NCBI GenBank assembly: GCA_947172415.1
Contig: OX359198.1
Location: 4,743,401-4,807,400 of the forward strand
Length of the DNA stretch: 64,000 bases
Source of the DNA: Chondrosia reniformis
Taxonomy: Eukaryota > Porifera > Demospongiae > Chondrillida > Chondrillidae
Reading direction: 5' to 3'
This document shows positions 10,609-23,600 of this stretch, one piece after another. The notes under the pieces were generated by a model that saw only the letters and a list, made by a program, of their open reading frames with translations, did not search any database and was not told where the DNA came from. The position numbers were made by a program, and so were the translations under genes. The first letter of the stretch is position 1, and each line of letters starts with the position of its first letter.

Positions 10609-13600
10609 ATGTGGTTATGCTTTTGGTGTCAAATTATTGCCCTTGATTGTGAGTATCTAAATACCGCACATGTCCTACGATCATTAGATTAGCTTTGATC
10701 ACTTCTTGTATGTAGTCGCCTTGAGTCAGTCAGTGACATTCTATACTCTCCCTGAGAATGCGACAGTGATAGAAGGAGGAAGTGCTCGTTTTGAATGTAA
10801 CGTTTCTTTGCCGAATTATCGATGGTACTTAACGCCACCTCAAGCAACAGGACTACCACCCGTACCTATTGGGGCGAACAGAACTGACATCGCTGGACTC
10901 TCTGGTGCGTACGTGTTAGGAGGAACACTGATCCTCGACGGCGTACAGACCCTGCTACAGTCTTCCACAATTGCTTGTGCAGTTGACACTGGACCACCTG
11001 ATTTTAACGTTGTGACACAAGACCCTCCCTTTGCACACTTAATATTAGCTTGTAAGTTGACGGATTAGTCAGAGCTATATAATCAATGCACCCTCTGGAG
11101 TGATGGTGAGGATGCGTGTCTTCTCTTCTTGGAAGCACCCTAAAGTCTCAGCACTTTCGAATAATCAATACACCATTTTTCATGTATTTACTTAGCCTCA
11201 TGTTGATTTTTCTTACATGCTATACATCTACTTTAGAATAAAGGGGAACTAAACCTAGCGAGGGCTTTGGATGTGGATGCAAGAGGTTTCTCTTTCTACT
11301 TCTCTTCTTCTCCACTAGGCCATATGCATTTTAACTTAATACATGTAGATAATGTTTCTTAATGTAGTCCCTCCAAACATTACATCTAACACAACTGCTG
11401 ATATTGCTTTGGAAGGAGATCAGTTTACTCTTCGTTATACCATCAAAAACACAGAGTCTTTAAACTTTGAAGTGACTAAGGATGGAGTGAATGTCTTGTT
11501 AACCGGAGATAGACTTTGTGTGGATTTGACAAGTATGACCATCAATAATGTGAACCGTACCGACAGAGGAAACTACATCATCACAGTGACTACATTAGCT
11601 GGGAACGACTCCATCTCATTTTATCTAGATGTATACTGTAAGTTAATGTAGCCTGCATGTGACCTTTAATATAACATGTAAAATGTCCTCACTCTGACTG
11701 ATTAGATGTTGCAGAGTTCCCTAAAGTGAAGAGAATGGAGGAGATTGGGCAAGGGAACACATTTACATTGAACTGTACACCATCGGCTGCAAATCCTCCA
11801 CCTAGTAGCTATATGTTTGAGAGAGATGGAGTGGACATCACAGAAGGAGTGAGTGGATCCATCTTAACTGTCTCTTCTTTGGAGAGAAGGGAAGATAGTG
11901 GAAACTACACTTGTATGGTGACTAATGAAGCAGGAAGTGTTACCATATCAATATATTTGAATGTATTAGGTGAGTGTTAAGGTAAACTATCTACAGTTAC
12001 TATAGGAAGACATCGATATAGATATACAATATATACAGTGAAAAGGAGAGCTAATTGCACTAAGCCTGCATGTGCAAAGGTTTTTATAGAAATAATTAAT
12101 CATAGTGCCTGACCAACCAAGTGACCAAAGTCTGATCTTGCAATTGGTTGGGAATAAATGGCAACTAGTGATCACCACCTAGTCTTCCAAGATGACAAAA
12201 ATCATCAAACAAACCACAGACAGCTGTTTCACTCTTATTAGGGTTCTTCGGTGGTGAGTTTAGAAAAAATGGCTTAATATCGATCTTCCAGTAATATTTT
12301 CTTCCAGTGATATTTATCACATACAATATCTGGATATGTGGTAATGCAGATATATTTATGATTATATTAGATTACTTAGTATAATGTAACTTGCACTGTA
12401 TATGTATATATATATTCAACTATATATACGTACGTACTTATGTACAAAAATTAAACTTACCTTCTAAATCATGATTCAATTTGCCACATCTTCAAACCTT
12501 GTAGCTCCTCCAACTGTTCCAAGGCAATTGATGTCAGTAGGCAACAGTCCATTCAGTGTCACTCTAATTTGGGAGGTGCCATCTGATGAGGAGGAACTAG
12601 TCAACCTCTCTCCTACACTGTCAGAGTGATAAATGACACTGCTAGCCTGTCCTTCAGTACAACTTCAATTCAATTGATCGTAATTATGGATGATGGAATA
12701 TGGCACAGTTCAGTGTATAGTGTAATAGTATATTCTGAGAATGAATATGGAGTCAGTCCTTCAGCAGCCAGTACCTTTACTACACCTGACTCGGGTATGT
12801 AAGATGTAGTTCCATGTAATGTATAGCTAGGGTATATGAGTATTTGTCTGTTATATATGTAGTTCCTATTATTGAGAGTGTATCAGTTGAAGCACTCTCA
12901 TTAGCTATTCTATCAGTAAATGTTGCAATACTGACTGATGGAGGACAGAGAGTTGACAATTATACTGTAAGAGCTACATATATATGTATATGTGTATATA
13001 TATTCTTCCATCTATATACATGCATGTAGGTGCAATATATATATATTCCTCTATATTCATACATATATAATACATTTCATTACTGTTATCAGATTGTTCT
13101 GACAACCAGTAACAATTATTTCAATGGAAATACGACTATTACAATAATACTTGATAGTGCAAAAGGTCCATTCAGCATCCCTATATTAGAAGGAAGACAA
13201 CACGTTGTCATGGTGATTGCCACTAGTCAAATTGGAGAGAGTATGGCTTTCACAGTACCCTATATATCAGAGCTACCATGTATGTTAATACTCATATACG
13301 TACATGCAAGTAAATGATATCTTATCTGTGTTTTTCCATTTTATTTATACGTATATAGCTACTAAACCAATATCAAAATCCAGTGATGTAGTGGGTGTGG
13401 CAGTGGGTGGGGCTTTAGGTGGCTTCCTGTTAGGAATAATAGTCACGACAGTGTCTGTAGTTGGAATATACATTTGCTATATCAGATGTTACCATAGAAA
13501 CAGTGAGTGGAATTGGGGCCTATATGTTTATATACTTACATATTACATACATATATGACTGGCCATGCAAAATGATGCAATTTGCAATTGTCCAGCTACT

Positions 13601-14372
13601 AATTATAATAGTGCAAAGATGCAGTTTGGTCCTAAAGCAGTTTATCTGTTGTATGTAACCATCAAAAATTTATCTTCTTACTATTTTCCAAACTGACTAT
13701 GGTAACATGACATTTATACAGATATGACACTTCCAATTACAGCATGCACATTCATGTAAGCTATATATACAGATAAACTGTTGAATGTTGGTAAAAATTC
13801 AATTTCCATTGTAATTATCACATGGTCAAACAGGAATTCAAAAGCTAGGATGTGAATTGTAAGAAAAGCTGTATATGTTCCATTAATTAATATTTTCCTT
13901 CAGGATGGGAGATATATGCAGCTATGTATACGTACATACTCTCTGATATATGTACCATAAATGAAAAAAATTGCAGAGGAAGTATTTTACTATATTTCTA
14001 ATGATCTCAAATGCACCCTGAGCTGATAATATTTCCACAAAAATATTATATTACCATCTCTTCATTAAATGTATCATATAAGGTACACATATATGTATGT
14101 AGTGGTACGTATATACATATTTTATTTAATTATTAGTGTGTATATATTCTTTCATTTTTTGTTTGTTTCTCTTTCATGCAGGTATAAAGTACACAATCAA
14201 CAAGAAAGCTAAAGAGGTAGTTTATGAAGAATTTCCCCTTGAAGATGTGAAAATAGAGTCAAATCCATCTTATGGGGTTCCATCTGCACGAACTACAAGT
14301 ATAGCAAATCCACAGGTGGTAGAGGAGAAAGGTCAAAATACAGAGGTCAAAACTGAAGCAGATTATATTTGA
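10609..14372 (+). CDS. Ig/FN3 transmembrane receptor A (one exon frameshifted)
   Basis: A type I surface receptor assembled from nine exons: 10609-10648 (signal peptide MWLCFWCQIIALD), 10716-11051 (Ig-like), 11368-11637 (Ig-like, DRGNYIITV), 11706-11969 (Ig with L-N-C and DSGNYTCMV), 12505-12794 (FN3), 12863-12966 plus 13093-13279 (second FN3), 13359-13502 (TM, GVAVGGALGGFLLGIIV) and 14182-14372 (tail). Most junctions are phase 1. The tail has NPSYGVPS (NPxY plus YxxP), VYEEF and a terminal ADYI. The first FN3 exon is 290 bp where the inverted paralogue B has 291. One base is missing near 12587-12592 and the frame hits TGA at 12627. So either the allele is a pseudogene or truncated, or the sequence has an error. 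Expected length without the lesion is about 608 residues. The ligand is unknown. Confidence 0.85.
11240..11325 (+). repeat. Copy of the CTCCA-TTGGGCC dispersed repeat
   Basis: GGGGAACTAAACCTAGCG, GGCTTTGGATG and a pyrimidine tract ending CTCCACTAGGCC match the repeat at 9120-9250. It lies in an intron of receptor A, just before the second Ig exon. Confidence 0.6.
12505..12794 (+). pseudogene. Frameshifted FN3 exon of receptor A
   Basis: Aligned by eye with the reverse complement of 28739-29029, this exon differs at about 14 of 290 positions, including a single-base deletion (GATGAGGAGGA here against GATAATGGAGGA in the paralogue). The reading frame continues intact in frame +1 after the deletion to a good GTATGT donor, so the lesion looks recent. 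Without it the exon would be phase 1-1 and 291 bp. Confidence 0.8.
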
Positions 14373-15947
14373 AATTAATGAATAATTAATTTTGCTACTG
14401 TTTCTTTTCCCTAGCGTATTTTTATGAAATTCTTGGATTACCAAGTTACCCATGTATTGTATATGTGTCATATTTATCTATATATATTATTTGAATACAT
14501 TAATTAGCAATACATCGTTTAATATATAGACATATACACATACACTATTATATAAAATGATCTGGCCATGGGGCCCATGAATCACTATATATAAAAATAC
14601 AGTTTCTACTCTAGTTTATAACATATGTATGCATTAACCTGAAGAGACATTAATTGACTTAACTTTGTTAAGTTTAAAATTTATGTGTTATAGAATTACA
14701 CAACTTTAAAGTATCTTTTGAAAGTCCATCAATATCATGACTCTTTGCATATTCCTCTTAACTATTATATATTATTACCATGGTTATGAATACTAAAGTA
14801 ACAACAATGTATACAGCACGTACATCTTTGAAACAAGACAGTGATCAAAGATATAGCTAACCATACAGAAGTGGCATACTGAAATTTAAAGTTACTTATA
14901 TAATTATGCATATATATATACACATCAATTCTGCATTTAGGCGCACCATGTATAGCATACAAACTAGCTAGTTGTGAGCACACTTCATATATAGCCATGT
15001 CATCTATTTTGAAATGCATTATTTCCAGTTTTCCAGTAGTTGCTTCAAGTGTGATTATCACTTCGATTTTTGGTCATTTTGATCAATTAATTCTTAAGAA
15101 AAAGTAACAAAGTAACAAAGATTAAGTCAGGAATCATGAAGTAAAGTTATATACGCATAGAGAAGTGGCATATTGAAATTTATGATACTTAAACATACGC
15201 ATTTTTCTGTGTCGGTTATATCATGATGCACCCAGCCCAAATAGCGAAATAATGTGTATAGTTAAGTTTCAGTATGCCATTTCTGCATACATGGTATATA
15301 GGCCTTACCACATGATCCCCGGGTTGATTCGTTACCTTTTCCATAGATGTGCCAATCACTGTTGTAGCACTGCCATATCACTACTTCTAACTGTATCACT
15401 GTTAAAAGTTGCACATCGTGCATATGCAATATTGCAAAGGTTATATACATATATACAGTACAAGTTACAATATACTAAGGTAATCTAATATAAATATATA
15501 TATGTATATAAACTAATCCATATTAATATACACTGTTTTATTTATATAAACTTAATTAAGTACCAAACACGGTATGTGTGGTGCTATTATAATAGTTACA
15601 TATTAAATGTTGATCATGAAGATCATTGAAAATGAACTTATCCAACTATATAATGACATTGTAGTTTTATCAAATGTACTTTCATAGTGTAGATCATTAA
15701 GTTTCATAAACATGACATATTAATTTTATACTATATAATTATTATTATATAATATACAATATATATATATATAATTACATTTTTACATGTCATTCTGTTT
15801 AATTTATGTATTATACATATATAGTTACTTGTCAATGAATATATAATATATATAAAATCACATATATATATATGACATGAACTGAATATAAGTAGACATA
15901 TTAGCAGAACACTTCCCTGTCTAAGAGTGTTTCATCGATGCCACTAT
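14373..15947. other. Intergenic DNA with two decayed foldback MITE copies
   Basis: The only structure I see between receptors A and T is a pair of degenerate relatives of the 41265-41600 MITE. They are marked by GAAGTGGCATACTGAAATTT around 14868-14888 and by AAGTTTCAGTATGCCATTTC at about 15264-15283. The rest is simple AT-rich sequence, including TA-rich runs at about 15720-15870. Confidence 0.6.
14780..15400. mobile_element. Degenerate copies of the AAGTTTCAGTATGCCACTTC foldback MITE
   Basis: Two decayed copies (about 14780-15060 and 15155-15400) keep the diagnostic AGTGGCATACTGAAA / TTTCAGTATGCCA arms, the GATCA and GTTAC-TTTT blocks and a central GTGCGCCC-like remnant. The arms no longer pair well, so these are old insertions of the family that is intact at 50883-51258. 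Confidence 0.65.
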
Positions 15948-18900
15948 ATGAATATGTCCAGAAAAGACTTAAAGCTCTTTGTTCTGTCATTTATAACAGG
16001 TTTAAAATATGTTAATGGTACAGTATGTGTGCATTATTTAAGTTATCAGTATATCTATAGAGATTTCAGTGCTTCCAACAAAGACCATACATTGATACCA
16101 CTCTTTGTTTAGGTACATCATGTTATTATAGCTATAGAGCATGATCGAGAATGATGCACCTAAAATATATATACCATTCTATAGATATGGAGCTATAGAA
16201 ATACTGTATGGTGATTTATAAATGAAACCTGACTATATATATACAGCTATATATTTATGTCAATCTGATCACTTTTTATATATAATAGTTAATGCTACAG
16301 TACACATCGCTCAATTGCAACCTCCCAGTGCTATTGTTAGAGTTGGTACATCGCTGCAAATGACATGCATCACAACTGTGGATGTTGCAGTGAAATGGAA
16401 TACAAATGCTTCTGGGATAGATCTCAACAGACTAAACACAGTCATAATGCATAACGGATCAGGCTATTATCACCAGAAAACCATAAATAATATACAAAAG
16501 GAGCTTAATTTCACTTCTGTATGTTGCAGTTATAATTCTGGACATACAAAGAGCAATGTTTTGATTTTGAAGGTGTTTGGTAAGTTAAATTATCTTGATA
16601 CAGTATATAGAATGCTCAATGTATGTTATATTTTGTATATAGTAAGCATTAGTACATATCAATGTAACATGCAAAATAATTGTACTAGGTTCTGAGAACA
16701 TATGCATGTTAATTATAACTATATATCTGTTATAAACATGTGACTAATTTTGTGGGTTTTGAATTCTACATTCTCTTATTAGTAGTGTATATACTTTACT
16801 TGGCTTTTGTAGATCATGTTGGGCCGGTCACTGACCTAATTGTTTTATATGCTGTGGAGGAAAATCTTCCTATTTTTCTATGTTGGTCTGCACCTTGGAG
16901 CTATGTTCCTATTACAGAATACATGCTTCAGATATGTTCTAGAGACAATAAGTGTCATGCTGGTAGAACAGTGGCCAAGAGTGAGAAGTCTTGCTATGAG
17001 CTCAATACGTTTAAAGGAATTAACTACATTGAAGCAAATCAATCCAGCATTTCTGTAGCAACAATAACAAAGGAGCTTGGAATTGGACAAAATAGCACAC
17101 CAATAGTCACACCCATGCTGATATGTGTGTAATTGTATAAAAATATATTACTGTAATAAATTAAACATATATATCAGAAACTGTTTATATTGTATGTGAT
17201 ATATGTAATTAATGTCAGACATGTATGCATTAATATGAATGCTATATGGCAATCTTTAGTTTAAATTAATTTTACTATTATAACCTGAATCAGTTTTAAC
17301 TAATTACTATACTCAATCTAATTATGTAATTCGAGTTGTTCTATATTTTATCTTAGATTCAGCTATCCCCAATTACAAAAGAAAGAGAGTGACACTTACG
17401 AAGCTTGAAATTAATCTTATATATGGATTGTCAGATTTGGGAAAATCAAAAGTATTGATATACGTATAGATAGACAATAATATATATATGTCCGATATGT
17501 AAAAGAGTTAAAATATATCATGCAAATAATTATATAACATATTATTATATTTCATTTATGCACAATTTAATGTATATAGTTATTGTTTTACTTGAGCAAG
17601 GATGCATTTCTCGTCTTGCAAGACTGTGAAAGTAACTATAGACCTTCACCTTCAATTCAGTATGTACCTCTCCCCAAGTCACAATCCTGTATTATATTCA
17701 GAATGCAGGAAGTCATGTGGCTACTAACAGGTTCATACAGTTTCATAAGTAAGACTTATATACTTTTGGCTTATATAATATATACATGATTATATACTTT
17801 TTCCACAAATGTGTATCCATATACGTATATGCATGTTCACACCATGTATAGCATATTTGCATTTGCGTATATACCCATACATGTATGCATGTGACATATG
17901 TCCAACTTGATTGATTCAAGGCTATTATTATGAAAAATTTTATTGTTCTCTAGTTATAACTAAGATATTATGTGCTCTTTTGTGAACTTCTTCTTAGTGA
18001 GTAAGGAGATTAACATTAGCAGTAATTGTAATAATAACTTTACGGAACCTCAGCTACATGAAGGTATTAATTTAAAAATACTCATATAGTGTACATATAT
18101 AAGTTAAATAATGCAACATGCATGCATTATATATGCATTCTAACCTAAATTTACTTTGTGTAACATGCATTTATTCTTGGGCTGCCTGAATGCAATGGCA
18201 ATGGGATAATAATCGTATTCTCACTTCTGAAATGTTTCTGAATTGTTATATAAATGATTACATTTGTAAAATTTATCAATTAATTTGAATATACATTTGT
18301 TCAGGAACATCTTTTAGATACTGTAACAATGTAATATTGCATATGCAGTTCATATTTTTAATTAAAATTAATATGTAAATATGAATTTGAAAAGGCTCCA
18401 AGCTTTGAAAATGAATTTCCTATATTCAACATCCATTTTACGTACATAAATTTCTAAATATTATACATATATAGATTCATCTTCAACCAATTACCAGACA
18501 ACAGCTACAATTATAATTGGATCTGCTTTTGGTAGTTTCACACTATGTCTAATAGCAATCTCACTAGCCACATGCCTGTACCTGTACAAGAAGTTAAAGG
18601 CAATATCAAGCAAGCAATTAATGCAAGGTAAATTTCTTTCAATCATACCTAATATATATATATGGATCATGATTATGCCTCAAGAGCCTCTTGCATTTAT
18701 ATATATAGTGGCTACATTGCACACATATCATTTTTAATGTGTTTATCTTTTGCATTTCCCTTTATTAATTGAGTGTTGGCCAATACGAGCCCTCCACTCT
18801 GATCTGTCCACTACTGCTTCTGTCCAGTCTGCCTCTTAGGACCTGGCTGATCATGATAAAGTTGCAACAGTGTAGAGGCACACCCCCAGTTAGTATCCTC

Positions 18901-19523
18901 CTGCATGCCACTGGGTCTGCACCTCATCAGCTGTCTTTTGGGGACCATTGGTATATAGACATCCTCTATACATGATCAAACCATTGAAGGAATCTCATCC
19001 TGCATGAGCTGCTCCTCCACCAGCAACACCCCTGGCTGTATATTCTAGGATGTCTGTGTTCCCAACTCTGTTCCACTGGGTGATCCCTAAGATGTCTGGA
19101 AGGCATCTCGTCTGAAAGGACTTCCTGTTGTGTCATGATTTACCGTCCATGTTTCAGCTCCATACATGACCACAGACACATATATACTATACTGTTTGCT
19201 GATGAAAATCTACTGGTTGAAACGTCCTATTATCAATAATTTATGTTGCTGTTGCTCAATAATACCCCTGGATTAAAACACATATACTAGTATACCCTTT
19301 TCTTGCAGATCCAGTGATAAATCAATCTTCAAATGAATATCAGCTGCAGGAAACCAATGTCTATGACCAGTTAAATAACAGTAGTGGTCAGAAGATATAT
19401 GAAGAAATAGAGGATAAGTGTGGGTATATGGTCATGCAAGGAGCAGCTGCAAGAGACAGTGTTGGAGTTCAATCTTCACTTGTTGGATTAAAAAATGCTA
19501 ACCCAAAGAAATTCCAGAACTAA
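15948..19523 (+). CDS. Ig/FN3 transmembrane receptor T with an ITAM-type cytoplasmic tail
   Basis: Eight exons in consistent phase: 15948-15999 (signal peptide MNMSRKDLKLFVLSFITG), 16289-16579 (Ig-like, LQMTC to VCCSY), 16813-17124 (FN3, LCWSAPWSYVPITEYMLQI), 17357-17463 with 17580-17748 (second FN3-like module), 17998-18063 (short N-glycosylated stalk), 18475-18627 (TM, ATIIIGSAFGSFTLCLIAIS) and 19309-19523 (tail). The product is about 454 residues. The tail contains YDQL, eight residues, then YEEI, fitting the ITAM consensus YxxL/I-x(6-12)-YxxL/I with acidic surroundings (EEIED). In vertebrates doubly phosphorylated ITAMs recruit Syk-family kinases; whether that holds here is unknown. The exon-1 donor (GTTTAA) is weak; GTACAG about 21 bases on is an alternative with the same phase. 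Confidence 0.82.
18775..19175 (-). mobile_element. Decayed non-LTR retrotransposon (LINE) reverse-transcriptase C-terminal fragment
   Basis: On the minus strand, three motifs typical of the end of LINE RT ORFs occur in order, in different frames: YGAETWTV (about 19170-19140), ILGITQWNRVGNTDILEYT (about 19090-19035) and WFDHV-stop-RM (about 18985-18965). Frameshifts and stops make it dead. It lies in the last intron of receptor T in antisense orientation and is GC-richer than its surroundings. Confidence 0.8.
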
Positions 19524-20679
19524 GAACTCATGCAATACACTAGCTGTTATTAACTGTTTAAACATTTAACATGAACAACATGTACAAACATTTTGTTGCA
19601 CATTTGCAATTGTTTACATATATATATATATATTATATCCACTATATATACATGTGAGTAATGAAAGAGTTGTAGTACGTGTGCATGAGAATAATAATTG
19701 TGGTTCTTTTGATGACTTTTGTCATTTTAGTTTACTGGAAGGCGATCACTGGTTGCCATTTAATACAATGTCAGTCCCACAGCGAAGATACATTTTCAGT
19801 CAGTTGGCTAGTTACGGTAATATTTTCTAATGAATTTCCTATATTATTAAGGCAAATTTCAAAATATTTATATATTCCCGAAAATAGGCTCATGAAACTT
19901 CTAAGACAGCTGTTTCACCCTCTTAGGACTCATCAGTGTGGTATATATAATTCTGGTGGTGAGTTTCATTTTGGATCACTGCCTTCAATTTAGTAATCTA
20001 CTACAAGTGAGACATTTGTGGTTTCATAATAAGTGAAGATGAAGGTTACAGTCTGTAGGCAAAACTGAGCACTTTTGTCAAAATAAGTTCACATGCATGC
20101 TGTCTGGTTTCTTTTCAGATTATATATATATATGCTAGCAATGTTAACTACAAAGTGTTATATATATGCTATAGTTCTCTGTAAATTGCATTTGATTGTG
20201 AATAATATGATAACATCATTAATATTATTTTATAATAATCAGAGTTTGTCATATTATTAAATGTATAGTTTTGTGATTTTGTATGTAATTGCAAGCAATT
20301 AAAATCTGACTACACTTTGGCCCATGCTCCATGCAAGAATAATAATTTAAACCCAATATATACGTAAACTTAAATTTAAAGTTTTATTATACTAAAATAT
20401 GTAATATGTATATAGTATGAATAATTTAAATCTCCAGTATACGTATTTAGATAATACAAAAGTCTAAACACATGAAACTTATTAATATCTACGTATATAT
20501 ACAATACAAGAAGTACAAAAAATTAATCCGATTAATTTTTTAGTACTTCTTGTATTGAGTCTCATGTGTTGAAAACATATTTAAGCCTAATAAGCTTCTA
20601 ATAAGGATATAAGTATATATTATGGGTGTTCAATCACACTGCTGCAGCTTTTTCTTTATAAACAATATTACCATCCAAG
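19524..20679. other. Intergenic DNA between receptor T and the convergent minus-strand gene
   Basis: Holds the 3' flank of receptor T, an ACAGCTGTTTCACCCTCTTA repeat fragment at about 19908-19935 (also at 12219-12240), and a near-perfect hairpin at 20502-20557. The hydrophobic plus-strand ORF starting near 19679 has no splice context or family support. Confidence 0.5.
20502..20557. repeat. Near-perfect 26-bp-arm hairpin
   Basis: CAATACAAGAAGTAC pairs with GTACTTCTTGTATTG, and the arms continue into AAAAAATTAAT / ATTAATTTTTT around a 3-bp loop, with one unpaired base. It lies between the convergent genes, so it could be a small foldback element or a cruciform-forming spacer. Confidence 0.8.
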
Positions 20680-23600
20680 TCATTGGCATGCAAGCACAAT
20701 TAAGATACCAACAGACTATTCAAAGAAAAATACACACAGAAAGATATACATGATAGGAGTCAGAGCTTCTGTTGTTATATATATACATGCATATTAAATT
20801 AGATATTAATATATATACGTACGTAGGTGCTTACCATAGCCATTAAAATCTGAATTGGCTCCAAGTGTACAGCTATACCTCTACCAGGCACAGACGTGCA
20901 CAGTGAATCTAGAATAGATATCCATAAAACTATAATGTAAATCTATATTTAGATCTAGTACGGGATCAATTTACTCAACAGAGACATATTTTTTACTTTT
21001 AATTTTTCCTTAGAAGTTAAATGACTATGAAGATGAGAACTTAAGACAAGGGATTTTGTGTAAGTTAACACTTTATATAGCAGCTGACAATGAAGGGTTT
21101 GTAAATATATATATGTCATTCTTGATCATCTTAATTAATGCAATTCTATATTTACTTGTATATAGGTACGTAGGCATATATGGTTATATGCACAGATATG
21201 ACATATATATATATATAGGCCAAGGATCAATTAAATTAAATTAGAACTATAGCTTATTAAATTTAAAAAATGATTGTATTAATTATAATGTACAGGGCAT
21301 TGAAATTTATTACATTAGTATATCTATTATATACGATCATGTCATGATCACATGTGTAAATGTGAATATTATATATTTCTGTGCAGGATCAACCTTATAA
21401 ACAGTGTAATGGTTGGCTTCATACATCATTCTTGATTAATTCAGTTTTTATAATAAGTCATATATATCAAGGAGGGTGACTTGTATTTGTATTAATTAAA
21501 CTATATACATTGAATTTTAGCGGAGGTATTATATATTGTGGTATTATATATGATGAGAAAGTGGTTGGTAATCAATATATATATTAATGAAATAAACATA
21601 CCTTTCTTAAACCAAGTTTCATTATCAGATACATAGCAATGACTGGTGCTGTTATAACCACAAGTTATAAAAATCTCACTCTCCGCAAGACTTTCAATGA
21701 CATTAATATTGGGAAACTTGATCGTGGAGCATTTTCTATCATTGGTGTAATTGCAACGCTTAGATGGATTAAGAGTAACATTAAGTTTTACTGCACCTAG
21801 ATAGGAGTATGGTGTCTCTTGGCTGAATTCAACGAGTGAGTTGTTAATTTTCCATATAAAGTCGCAGGAGCTCTTATTATGACAACACTCCACACTTGTT
21901 TGGTTGCATCTCTCTTGATCAATTTTCAAGTTGATAGCAGGATCTCTTATACAAACTGAAATGATTCCTTATAATTAATTAATCCTAAAGCCATATTTTG
22001 CCTATTTAGTATATAGTATATAGTACAACCGGTCATGGCAGTGGACGGGCAAGGGTACAAAAATTCAATGGTATAGAGTAAAGACACTCGATTGTTTTAA
22101 CTAGCAGGCGAGTCGACCAAATTCTGTTATGATTTGAAAGGGCAGATGTTCCTAATCATTATTCGCTTGAAACTTAAGATTTTCCTCATGTTCCTCGCTA
22201 TTAGCCCTTGAAGCCCTTGAAGATGCTGTCGATAAAGATCATCGAATAACACTCGGCTAATGAAGGTATAGTCTAGACACTATGACCCATGCATGCAGGA
22301 TGTCCAATCGTGTTACACATGGAATCAATTTCAAAATCATAGCAGACGTTTTGGTCGATTTGTGTAAAACAATCGCGAGTCACGATTCGATGCAACATAT
22401 ATCGGACATGCACTTGGTTGATGGTACTGTATCACACATCTATACATATATAGCAACCTATAGGGCTCAGTCTTAGGGTCTCTTCTGTTCAGCTTCAAGT
22501 TCCAAAATTGAGTGACCCGATACATATATATGGCAGCCCGTAACATAACATGTATAAACAATCAAGAACAAAGAAGTTTCCTGATATATAAGTTCGGTTA
22601 ACTAGAAAGTTTCAGTTTATTCATATATAGCTACTACAAAAAAGTAATACGCGAGGTGGCCATACATTGGGAACTTTTCGTTTCATATGTACTATCCAGG
22701 ATCATCGGCTTACTTTGTTCAGATAAGGATATTAAAATTGTTGTTGAAGCTATGAACCAAAACTTCGTCATTGTATCCACGTCTCTGGTAAGGATTATAA
22801 TTGCCTTCGGCTAGTTATATACCCTCCTGCATGACCGGATATAGGTCTATATTAGTGGCGTAAGCAAGGAGGAATATTGAATTAGAGGGCTTCCAATATT
22901 TGGATTTGGCCTAAACCGAAAATCATACTGAATCCAAAGTTATTTGAAGACTTTACAATTTTTGTTTGCAAATACGTAAATCATAGGTAATTATTAGACA
23001 GTCATGAAATTAATAAAGTCAGTCCATTCCAGTGGCATAAGTACTTGTCCAACTGATCATGATGAGAGCAATTATGCAGCACAAGTCAAAGATTTCAATG
23101 CAACTTCAAGTATAGTAAAAACTCGGCATAAACTTCTCTTCCTTTGAGGATCCATTCTTGAAGACAAACAGCTGATATCAGTTGGAAGAGCTACATAGAT
23201 ACAGAATATTACACATAATACACCACATGACATGTATATGGGGCATACAATCATTGGTTAAAGTGGTATGCCCCCATCCTAGCTAGATATGACTTTAAGT
23301 TACTTGCTTGGAATAATATCTTCCAGTGATTATTTGTTTCTTTATCAAAGCTTTTGCACATCACTGAGCTAGGCTTAGTGAAATTAATTCCCACACTTCA
23401 ATATAAATAAAAAATTATATACAGATTTGTTCTTTCGTAGCTCAAGGGGATGTGGCTTTGGATACAGATTGTACTATGGTAGGTTAATCCGAACTATATT
23501 ATAGCTTAGCACTATATAGGAAATAACCCTCAAGTAGAAGCCTTATAAATGGACACAGAAATCTGTGTATATCATGAAATTAAAATGGGGACATATTTCT

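Noticed and set aside
19679-19993. Hydrophobic plus-strand ORF after receptor T
   Set aside because: AT-rich, contains a repeat fragment (ACAGCTGTTTCACCCTC), and has no signal, domain or matching splice sites.
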